Below are positions 44,935 to 55,900 of a stretch of DNA of 64,000 nt, piece after piece. The number at the start of each line of letters is the position of its first letter. Positions within the stretch are counted from its first letter, which is position 1. Origin of the DNA: Enchytraeus crypticus (taxonomy: Eukaryota; Annelida; Clitellata; Enchytraeida; Enchytraeidae); the NCBI GenBank assembly GCA_905160935.1, contig CAJHZI010000203.1:2085001-2149000 (forward strand), given 5' to 3'. Position numbers and translations under genes: made by a program. Below the pieces are notes generated by a model. It saw nothing but the letters and a program-made list of their open reading frames with translations, ran no database searches and was not told where the DNA came from.

Positions 44935-45079
44935 TTAGATAAAGTACATAGATCAAGTAGTGCGACTCGAGCATTAATGCGTTCTGAATGTCAATCATCT
45001 CTAACCACAGTCTGCATTCACGCTCACAGAGACATGCACTGGCATAATAAGCTCATCTTGTTACCACACTGATCATCTC

Positions 45080-45385
45080 TCTCAAGTGATATGACAAGTG
45101 CCAGGTCAAAGATACGCATTTCATTCCCCTAGCTATACTAATACTACTATAACACTTATCGGCTACTCAAATTCTGTTTTCACGCTCCATAAAGAGCACA
45201 CCGTCGATCAACGAGTTAATCCCTTCAAAAAGGCTAAGTCTTATCACAGCCTATAGCGCGGAAATAATATGGCTTCTGGGCTGGTTTCCCGTTGCCTTCC
45301 TCAATTCCTGCTTAGTTACCTCTTACGACACGTGCAGTTTACGTTTGGTCTATTCGGCAGAGTCCCGGAAACAACACGAGACACC
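45080..45385 (-). mobile_element. E4 retroposon, reversed, long copy
   Basis: GACAAGTGCCAGGTCAAAGA, CTCCATAAAGAGCACACCGT, GGTTTCCCGTTGCC, CGACACGTGCAGTTTACG and CGGAAACAACACGAGA. The fullest copy of this family here. Confidence 0.7.
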
Positions 45386-45389
45386 ACAT

Positions 45390-46735
45390 AAACTATTCAT
45401 ATCTGTCAAGGTAAGAGTAGAGATAAAACTAATTATTACAAGATACTCCACAATGACCTTTGTACTTTACTAGCACAGGACAAGTTTCTTACCCTGCAGG
45501 CCTATTGTTCCGTGCCTGGGTCTGTGGCTGGAGTGAACACGAGGATTTAGACTTGGAGAGTTGTCCGCAAGCGAGGAGCTTTGATTTTATTTTGTTGATA
45601 AACTTTAGTTTTCAGATTTAAGATAAATCTTATTAGACGTTATATTTTTCGCTAGTGACTATTTTATTACAGTGTACATTTGTTTTGACCAGGTATCGAT
45701 CCACATGAGACAGTAAGGTTATATCGGATTGTATGTTAAGAAAGGCCTAGGAAGTGTTAGACTCATTTAGAGGGGAAAGTCCTATGAATAGGTAACCCCT
45801 GAGTGGTGTTTATTGTGGTTTATTAGAAACTGCCAGTGACGATAACAGGACGTTAAACGGCCATAGGGAACTGAGGGTTCTAGGGTCGTGCGTTGCTGAT
45901 AGTTACTTCGAGATGGTCCGAAGTTGAGTTGGGTATTTTGAACTCAAGGAAGTTGTGATAGACTTGTGTCATTACATTAAGAGAGGATTATAGGGTTTGA
46001 TGCTGTAGTCATTAGGTATATTTTTATGGAAGAAGTGAGGACGTTGAATAGGAACTAGTTTGCCTTTATGTTCTGATGAGATAGTATTTGGTGACAAGTG
46101 TTGCGATTTCTCTATAACTAAGTACTTCTCAACCTGTTTGTAGTCTGGTATTTAATTAGTAGTATTTTCGGTTCTTGTATTTTAGTCTGTATATTATTAA
46201 GTTATTTTCAACTCTATTATTAATATTTGATTATTAGATTTAATTCCGTTATTTGTCATATAAGGACAAGTTTCAGTTTCTTGTAATATATTATTTTGTT
46301 ATATTGTGTTTGAGTAAAATAAAATATAATTGAAGTGAACTAATTACACTTCATTTATAATACATTACCTATGTGTCTGTTATAATTTAACTGTAATTAG
46401 AAATTACAAATGGAATGTAGTTATCTACTATTATAGATCATTAACTTTAAGTTTAGAGTTTTAGAATTTATGAACCTGGTCCAGGCTAGGGTTCACCCTT
46501 AGAACCCTTCCCTGACAATACCATAACAATTTTATGTGGGTTTATCGTCAAAGTCAGAAACATGAAAGGCTTCTCTTTAAGACGCCAGGTGTGCCGTTAA
46601 ACCGTAGTATACAAACAGTCCTGGGACTCCCTAGATCAGAGTCCAACTACAAGTGATTGCGCACAACTCACGGTCAAGCGATCCGGTCGATTTTCGCGAT
46701 AGGATCGCGATGAGCGATATCCACCATACCATTCT
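45390..46735. other. Intergenic, unassigned, possible solo LTR
   Basis: No coding exon seen. A T-rich block with TTTGAGTAAAATAAAATATA (poly(A)-like) and TTGGTGACAAGTGTTG could be an LTR-type remnant. A (GATAACAGGACGTTAAAC) E3-like core lies near 45840. Not classifiable by eye. Confidence 0.3.
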
Positions 46736-47015
46736 AGTAATCTTCTCTCTCTGTCTCTCCTAGTGCACTGCCTACTGGCATGTCCATGATATATAACGAC
46801 TCCACTCTTCCCTGTCTTCCACCTTTGCTCTTCATGTGGATATGAGTGAGTCTTTAAATTATCTAACATTCCTAATATCGGCCTGCCTCTCTTTCATTCC
46901 ATTCTGTCTTGTTTGACCACTTTTAGTAGTCTCCTCCCCCATAGAATGTGTCCTATCCAGCTCTTCTTTATATTTATTAATGCATTTATCAACTAATCTT
47001 CTAGTCTTATAATAT
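46736..47015 (-). mobile_element. LINE L3 3' end, reversed
   Basis: CTCTCCTAGTGCACTGCCTA then CTGGCATGTCCATGATATAT; (CT)n at the boundary. Confidence 0.65.
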
Positions 47016-47481
47016 TCTTCTTATACAGTATACTATTATTCCTATTGCCACTACTTTGAAAACAAAAGGTTTTTATGTGGTTTATCAATATCTTCGCGGT
47101 TAGTACTTAGTCGTATTTACAACATAATTATATACAATTCACGTTTGGTTTTTTTTCAAAAGCAGGACACGATGATTTGCAAAATATTATGTTATATTTG
47201 GATAATAAAACGTCTCTGACATCGTCCTTGGCTGAGGAAACGGACGTTAAACTTTTAGTATTATTTTATATAATGCTACATAATGTTAAATCATGCTACT
47301 TCATGCTATATTATTCTGAATCATGATACACAAAACAACACGTCGCAAGATGAACCACATTCCGACATCATTTAAATCAGACAGCTTCAACAGGCATCAT
47401 CTTGACAAATTTTTCAGCTGCTTCATATTTTACGAATATTAAGCCGAGACGACATTCAATTCACTTCAACGCTATGAATAG

Positions 47482-47520
47482 GCATGTGATAAGCATGACA
47501 TTGTGTTGCTTATCACATGC
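47482..47520. repeat. Perfect hairpin, 14-bp arms
   Basis: GCATGTGATAAGCA, an 11-nt loop, TGCTTATCACATGC. It sits at the 5' side of an E4 fragment (47520-47640). Confidence 0.95.
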
Positions 47521-47639
47521 ATGTAATGCGGAGGAAAGCAACGGGAAACCACCTCAGATCCATAATATTCCCAAGCTATATGGTACAATGCGATGTACCC
47601 TATATGAGCGTACATACATGTATTAATCTATTTGAGGTC

Positions 47640-47825
47640 TATCTGGAAAAGGAATAGAGGAAGACCTAGAAGTATTTGGCTAAATACGATCAACAAGGAA
47701 TTAAGGGCGTTAAACATTTCATATGAAGACGCTGTGAAGATTGCTGATGATAGAAACGAATGGAGGAATGTTGCCGCCCAGTGTTCTGTACAGAACGCAA
47801 GGAACTGATGATGATGATGATATAG
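47640..47825 (+). pseudogene. LINE C-terminus with (GAT)n tail
   Basis: Reads RGRPRSIWLNTINKELR..., EDAVKIADDRNEWRNVAAQC, SVQNARN and a double stop, then (GAT)n: the classic end of endonuclease-reverse transcriptase LINEs. A similar copy lies at 53680-53872. Confidence 0.75.
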
Positions 47826-48356
47826 TATCTAATTTACCTCATATTATCTATATGAGGTACATCATATAAGGATGTGGCAGAGCCTTGTAGGATTAACTCG
47901 TTAATCGATGGAGTGTTCTGAATGGAGCGTGAAAAGCAGAATATGAGTTGGCATCTGTACCTTGAACAACAACGCAAAATCTATATGATATAAAAAGAAT
48001 TTAAAATTAGTAAGCATCGATCAATCAACCAAGAAGAAACTTTCAGGTTTTTCCAAGAAACATTTGTCAGGAACGTCCCATGGGCAGTATTCACCGGCAT
48101 ACAGTAAGTTTAACGTCAGTTTCAGTCTCATAATGGATACTATATGAGATGGTCCTTCTGGTATTCGAGCCGAGGAGCTCTTGCTTCTCAGGTAAGCGTG
48201 CTGTCCATTCGGCCAAACAGTCAAAATTTTTACCAGCACACCACTAAAGAACACCTACAAATGCAAAATGTAAGATAATAGTTATTGTTATGCCAAAAGT
48301 AGTTACACATACATAGCGGTACATAGCAAAGATAGTTTATATAGAAGTCATAATAC

Positions 48357-48900
48357 ATCTCCCTCGTAGTGCACTGCCTACTTGCGGGTCCATGGTATAT
48401 AACGCCTCCACTTTTCTCAGTCTTCAGCTTTCCTCTTCATTTCCGCGTATGAGTGGATCTTTAAATCTCTTACATAGTAACATACCTAATCTCAGCCTGC
48501 CTCTGCCTCTTTTCCCCACCATTCTACCCTCTATGACCTCAATTAATTGACCTTTCCCCCTTAGAATGTGTCCTATCCAACTCTTCTTCCTATTTCTTAA
48601 TGCACTTATCTACTGTCTATCGGTACCAACTCTCTCCAGAGCTTCCTCTTTTGTATACCTTTGAGTCCAGCTAATCCTTTCCATTCTTCTACAAATCTAC
48701 ATTTTCAATGCTTCAGTTTCCTAATATCTTCCTTCCTTTTAAGATCCAAGTTTCACAGCCATACAATAGCATGGTCCAATCCAAAGTTTTCACGTTCTTT
48801 TTCTTTTAATTTTTCTTCAGACTTTTTGTTAATAGTTCTTTTCTATCTGTACTCACTCTCTCCAGAACACACGCACAACTATGTTCGTTCCTGATTAGTA
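48357..48900 (-). mobile_element. LINE L3 3' end, reversed, long copy
   Basis: GTAGTGCACTGCCTACTTGC, GGGTCCATGGTATATAACGC, then the reverse of the C-terminal coding part to about 48860. Confidence 0.7.
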
Positions 48901-48904
48901 GCAG

Positions 48905-49020
48905 TCATAATACATATGATATATCAGTCATAACATATAGCAGTCATAATACATAGCAATCATAGTACTGAGCAGTCATAATACATATCAGTCACAATAC
49001 ATAGCAGTCATAATAAACAA
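48905..49020. repeat. ATACATAGCAGTCATA minisatellite
   Basis: Irregular 15-17-bp units. The same repeat reappears at 50150-50185 and 51450-51500, flanking two LINE copies. Confidence 0.75.
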
Positions 49021-49039
49021 AGTTTAAGCAAGGTCATTC

Positions 49040-50150
49040 TACAAGGCTTTGTACCAGTGTACTGAAACAAACGGTGGACTATTATAGAAATAATGGTAGT
49101 TATGTGTTCACTTGTTTTATAGATTTCAAAAAGGCATTTGACAGTGTTAACTATTGGAAATTGTTTATTAAACTACTGGTTGACAATGTAAACTTCAAGG
49201 TAATTAGCATTTTGGCATATTGGTATAGTCATCAAAATTGTCATATAAAGTGGCGTAATTCAATGTCGTCATCTTTTAGTATTGGTAATGGCACACGGCA
49301 GGGAAGTTTTCTCTCTCCATATTTATTTTCTAGATACATTAGAGATCTGTTAGGTTCAGTTGTTGAATCTGGTATTGGTTGTAGAATTGGTAGGCAGATT
49401 ATCAATGTTCTTGCATATGCCGATGATATTGTCCTTATTGCACCTTCATGGAGAGCTATGTAAATTTTAATTAACACTCTGTGCTCTAGTGCTTTTGATA
49501 TTAATATGTCTTGCAATATTTCTAAAACTGTTGCTATGATTTTTGAACCTAGCGAGAGAAGATGGACCTTAGACTATATCTTCCCTAATTTTAAACTAGG
49601 TAACGACGACACTAAGTTTGTCTCTCAATTTAAATATTTAGGTCATTTGATTGATAATCGTTTATGTGATGATAATGACATTAATCGTGAAATAAGTAAT
49701 ACCTTTGTCCGCACTAACACGCTTTTAAGACGATTTTTTAATTGCTCCCGTACAGTCAAAATTATTCTGTTTAAAACGTACTGTTTATGTTTTTACAATA
49801 TTGCACTCTAGTCCAAGTTTAAAGTGTCTTCTTTAAATAAATTTCGCTCATGTTACAATGGATGTGCCAAACGGTTATTTGGTTTCAAAAGGCAGGATAG
49901 TTTATCCACTATGTTGCAGTTATGTAACATTCCTAGTTTTGATACGATTATATATAACTCTAAATGTGTGTATATTCAGTGTGTTAGTAATTGTGAAAGT
50001 GCACTAATGAATTGTTTTAGGTTGTGATTTTTCCATTTTAGAACTATAGTATCTGATTTTACGAGTGTTTACATGATTTTATGTGTGTGCTGTGTTGTGT
50101 GTCTTGTGTGCTTTGTGTGGGCCTTGCTGCCTGATTTCTAATTATAAATA
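49040..50150 (+). pseudogene. LINE B reverse transcriptase, 5'-truncated, two in-frame stops
   Basis: One frame from 49074 encodes CFIDFKKAFDSVNYWKLF, GTRQGSFLSPYLFSRYI and VLAYADDIVLIAP (catalytic YADD), then KYLGHLIDNRL and LCFYNIAL. It is interrupted only by TAA at 49461 and TAG at about 49809, so it decayed recently. The tail ends in TAAATAAATGAATAGC. Clade uncertain. Confidence 0.85.
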
Positions 50151-50199
50151 AATGAATAGCAATCATAATACGATCATAATAATAATATTTAGGCTCTTT

Positions 50200-51450
50200 A
50201 CGAGTTTATTAATTGGAGGCATGCCCCCATGGATAGTCTTAGTGCTTCAAGATTGGTACTAATTTAAATGTTTGTGTTCGATGGAATCTAGCATACTCTT
50301 TTAACTCTTTGATAAAAAGTGGCGTAAGGCAGGGTAGTCTGCTCTCACCTGCACTGTCTAACATTTTTGTCGATTCGTGCATAGAAGAGTTAAAGAATAC
50401 TAAAACTGGCTGTGCATTTAGGCCCCTCTCTGCAGGAGTAATAATGTATGCAGATGACTTGTTGTTAATTTCACCGACAGTTTTAGGCCTACAGAACTTA
50501 TTAAATCAATGTTCTCTGTCGTTTAGTCGTCTAAATTTAGAATTTAACATTAATAAATCTGTGTGCATTGCTATTGGCTCAGCATCGAATTTTGCTATCA
50601 AGCCCATGATTCTACAAGATAAGGCTTTAAAGTGGGTTAATCGCTTTAAGTGCTTGGGTGTTAATTTCACAGCAGATAGCGTATTACATGTGGATACTAA
50701 TGCTATTATTAGACGATTTTATGCTAGCAGTAATAGTATTTTAAATAAATCTTTACATATGAATGATCTCACTATATTATATCTTCTTGAAACCCACTGC
50801 TTGCCCATATTATCTTTTGCTACGGTTAGTATTGACTTGAGAAAAGACCAGATTCATGACTTAAACGTAGCTTGCAATAATGCATTTAGATCAATCTTTC
50901 ATTATAATAGATGGGAGTCTGTTAAACCTATTATGGCGGGTCTAGGTAAATTAGATTTCAGACACATTAGGGTAAAGTTAGAGATGAATTTTTTAAGAAA
51001 GATCTGCATGTTACCCAGTAATGGTGTTCTAAAACATATTACAATTAGGTATATTATCGCTAACTTTGACAACCTATGCAAGACATTTAATTTACCTTTT
51101 AGTTACTCTATTATGTTATCAAATAATATATCTTACTGTCAAATTATGCACTTTTTATATAAGTCTTTTTTAAGTCGTTGTGGCTAATTGTGCAATTATA
51201 TGCTGATTTGCCTATTATTACGTGCAATGATGACTTTTTAATTTGTCATTAATATTATTTGATTTTTGTTTTGTTTGTTGGCCTATGCTCAGTAATAGTA
51301 TATATGAAGTATTTTGATCTAATTAGGCTAACTGTAACTCTGTGTAATTGGTGGTGGGTTATTTTTTATACTAATTTTGTGTTTATGTTGTTTGGTTTGC
51401 TTGCTGTTGTTCCTGTCACATGTTGACGAATAAAGAAGTGGATATATAAT
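50200..51450 (+). pseudogene. LINE C reverse-transcriptase 3' part, still open
   Basis: Open from 50309 to 51187: SGVRQGSLLSPALSNIFVDS, GVIMYADDLLLISPT (YADD), KCLGVNFTAD, LETHCLPILSFATVS, then a 3' UTR ending TGACGAATAAAGAAGTGG. It is related in layout to LINE B but a different lineage. 5'-truncated, so not autonomous. Confidence 0.85.
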
Positions 51451-51528
51451 ACATAGCAGTCACAATACATAGCAGTCATAATACATAGAAGTCATTATTG
51501 GATTTCTTCATAAATATGTGTACGCACC

Positions 51529-51655
51529 TCAACAGCGGCTAGTGATTACAATTGCAGCCTTGGTGGCGAGGTCACGTATGAAGCTTTGCGCACCCTCTCC
51601 ACATCTTCTATTCCTATTTGAAAGTCCAGCCAGACAGTTCACAATTGGTTCAGTG
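51529..51655 (-). CDS. Cys-rich gene 2, exon 5 (stop)
   Basis: A 127-nt coding part encoding TEPIVNCLAGLSNRNRRC, then FIRDLATKAAIVITSRC and TGA. It has the same length as the homologous exon at 61558-61684. The stop is followed by G|GTGCGT, a possible donor for a 3' UTR intron directly behind the stop. Confidence 0.85.
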
Positions 51656-52915
51656 CTGTGCAAGAATAATTTACGAAGTCGTTACTATCATTGTATCATC
51701 ATAAACTGTATTATGTCATAAACTGTATCTATCATCGCTGTATCATAACTGTATCACTATCATCACTGTATCATAACTGTATCATAACTGTATCATCACT
51801 GTATCACTGTATCATCACTGTATCATCACTGTTTCATTGTATCATCACTGTATCACTGTATCATCATTGCATCACTGTATCATAATTGTATCACTGTATC
51901 ATCATTGTATCATCACTGTATCACTATATCATCGCTGTATCATAACTGTATCATCACTGTATCACTGTATCATCACTGTATCACTGTATCATCACTGTAT
52001 CACTGTATCATCACTGTATCATCACTGTATCACTGTATCATCACTGTATCATTGTATCATAACTGTGTCATCACTGCATCACTGTATCATCACTATATCA
52101 CTGTATCATCACTGTATCATCACTGTATCATCACTCTATAATCACTGTATCATCATTGTATCATTGTATCATCACTGTATCACTGTATCATCACTGTATC
52201 ATTGTATCATCACTGTATCATTGTATCATCACTGTATCATCATTGTATCATCACTGTATCAACACTGTATCACTGTATCATCCTTCCATCACTGTATCAT
52301 AATTGTATCACTGTATCATCATTGCATCATCATTGTGTCACTATATCATCACTGTATAATCAACGTATCATAACTGTTTCACTGTATCATCATAGTATTG
52401 TAGTATACATAGCTGTCATAATTAATTTTAGAAGACTAGAAAAAGGCTAAAGTCTATTTAAGTCTGTTTCCTATTTCGATAGCATATCAATGACCGGATG
52501 AGCAATGGATTTTAAACTGATACCCACTTAGGCCGTACCTGTTTTCGTCATGTTACCAACCCAGATCTATATTTCACTAATTTTATTTATTTGATTCGCG
52601 TAGTGTTCGGACCACAGTAGAACCTGCCTTCGTAGATTTCTGCGCGTGTTGTAAGAGTCTTAATCTATCTGTGGTGACACGTAATGGAGGACAAAAACTA
52701 AATAATAATTATTATTTGGTTTTTGTGCTAATCAAGGTAGCTGCTTCACTAGTTAGATGTAGCCAATGACAATGCAGACAGACTACCCGGCAGGCAGGTA
52801 AGAGTGCAACATCAAGGATGTTGAGGACTTACACATCCTTAGAGTTGACGTAGAGCCTTAGGGGTGACTTAATATTAAATGTGGAAGAAAATGTAAAACC
52901 ATCTCACTGGCAACA

Positions 52916-52986
<71 letters not shown>

Positions 52987-55900
52987 GTATCAACATCTCG
53001 GCCTACGTCCACTACTAATCTCTTGCATATAAAGAAATAGAGAGAAAGAGCGATAGAGAGAGATTAGGGGAAAGAGAAACAGAATGAGAGAGATTTGCCT
53101 AGTCACGTACTTGCAGTTATTATGTAGATTATCGTAATGTTGTCTCTCACAGCTCATAAAGTCAGTAGAACTTCCAATGTTCAGTAGACAATCCCAGTTC
53201 TGTTCAAGTTCTGCAAAATCCAAGAATCAACTAAACCTGAATAAAAATTAATTAAGGCCTGAATATTGCTTTATTATGATCATGAAGAATACATGTACAT
53301 GTAGCTGTGGGCTGAATCGTAGTATAATGGTTAAGTGTCCTGCTGTGCATGAGTATAAATACAGGGTTCAAATGTGCTTGACCCGTTGCTGACATATTTA
53401 AGACAGGAAACTGATGTTAAACTAGGCTTTCGTTTAGATGAAGGTTGATTCACAACGAATATTCTTAGAAAGAATAAATGGAAGCTGAAGCTTCGAAATT
53501 TAATTAGACGTTTGCAATAATACTGCGATATAGAGCACCAAGTAACAGCCTATAGGCAATCAATTGTTTCTATACATGTATAGTCTAGCTGATTCTTTTC
53601 GTTCCTAATCAATGCCTCATCTACAAATATTTATTCGAATAAAAATAGATAAGCAAAGACTGCAATTAATTGGGAGCCAAACCCAGGAAAAAAGAAAAGA
53701 GAAAGACCTAGGATTACTTGATTCAACACGATCAACAGAGATTTGAAAACATTCAACATTTCATGGGAAGAAGCTGTGAGGATTGCTGATGATATATACA
53801 AAGAAAGAACAGAGGAATGTTACCTTCCCATATTCTGTTCAGAGCGCAAGGAACTGATGATGATGATGAATGTTTGTTCTCATTAGTTTATATTGGAACT
53901 TTATCGTAAAGGCGCCGATTTCGGCAGGTCCAGGCTCGTTTTATGCTGGCACAGACAATTAAATGACTTTTAAGGTATAGGCTCACCGTCATAAATGATT
54001 AACTTGACAATGGATTTAAGAGTAGCGGGGACAATAAATTCAAATATGGCAGTCAGAAATGTGAAATAGTACGAGACACTACATATTATATTGCACAACA
54101 ATCGATTTGCAAAAAAATTTCAATTTTTTTTGTTTTTGCTGATAGGCTACACAATTTAGGATGTTTATGTTACGCTATTCAGAGCTATATTCCTTCATGG
54201 TCAAACGTTTCTTAAGAAAATCACTAACCACTTTTTTGTAATTTAATCTTGCTCTTCTATGTCTGACTAGAATAGTGATTAGAGGCGTCAGTAGTGTCGT
54301 GAAATTTTTAATGATCGATCCTGTGGTTAATTGAACTCTCGTGGGTTCGATTCTCCCCCGCGCTGATCTGAGAGTAAAATCTCGGACATTAACAGAACTG
54401 GTTACACGGAAAATGGTCTAAATTGTGTAACGGGTTTAACATATTGTATTGAAAGTTGTAGATATCATCATCATTTCACTGTAGTACTTGTTATTCATAG
54501 TATACTTATTTCGCGACTTCCTGCCATTATTAATGTACTCAATTAATGGTCTCGTTGAATATACATGTACGAATATGATTACTATCTAATATGTTTCGAT
54601 ATAAAATATCTTACTAAAAAAACTTACCATTGAACTTCGTAACGCATACGTATTTTGCCAAGTCTATTGCCTCATTGATGTCATTTCTAACATCAGGCGG
54701 CATGGCGTTTTCACAAGCTGGCAGATTGAATTTTTCACTGTTGCAATTCGCAAATTTCAGAAGATCACTGAAATTAGAATGAGTAATAAATACAGTAGGG
54801 CGTGCCCAAATACAGTAGGGCACGTCGTACTGTATTTGGGTCCATGATTTGTTGACATACTGTTTTGCTTGTAGCCTATATCTTTCAGCAGTTCTCTCTC
54901 TCTAGTGTTTTGCTAATTAGCAGGTCCAAGCGACATATTCACACCCAGAGTTTGCTATCATGCTCAATCATGAAATCATAGCTCCATAGATCAACAGTTA
55001 ATCTCTTTTCGAAAGTAACACCTTTTGTAGTCTATGACTTGGGAAAAATATGGCATCTGATGTGGTTTTACGTTGCCTTTTTCAATTTCTGCCTAGTGGC
55101 CTTTTACTGTACGTGCAGTTAACGGTTGGTCTATTCGTCAGTGTCCCGAACACAACGCGAGAATTTTAATACTTAAGTACAAAGAAATTAAAAATAAAAA
55201 TTTGGGGTATATTGGGCTTGTAGTTGGTCATAAGTGTAGTTTTCAAGACAATATTTACGATCACGATAGATTCAACTGCACAACGGTGCAGTTAAAATTC
55301 CGGCATTTGCAATGGGGCTTACTTTAAGTTTTAATGGTTTCCGAAAATATTGACGGCAGGCGATCATATTTTCAATAGAAAAAAATAATAACTTTTGAAA
55401 GTAAATTCTGACAAAGATATAAAACTATGACTAAATATAAAAAAATCTGCAACTATCTCCAGAACTGTTATGCCCGCAGCCTCCCTCTCAGCTTCAATTC
55501 ACACCATGTTCACTGTGCAACAAGGCAAAGCGCGTCGTTGCAACGTCCTGCAAAAGTAGGAAGGCCTCCTGTTCATTTATTGTTGATTGTTGTTGATCGT
55601 GATTATTACATGCCGATAACAATGTAGTGTTGACTAAAATGTGAAAATTATTTTAGACTAGTTTATTTATTTGGGTAGTCTATTAAAAGAAGAAAGAATC
55701 GAAACTTTTACTCGGAAATCATTCAAGTTCTGATATTATATCAATTTGATATTATATATGATACGAGGCCTATATCAATTTTAGATGTTTATAAAACGCA
55801 TTGGCGACTCAAGATGATATTCTAAATGCACATTCTTAATAATAATAATAATAAAGGCTTAACGTCCATTTCCTCATACAAGGATGATGTCAGGGACGTT

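Noticed and set aside
51691..52450. Open frames of up to 178 codons (YHHCITVSSL repeats)
   Set aside because: They come from the ATCACTGT tandem array inside a gene 2 intron; no homology or splice context.
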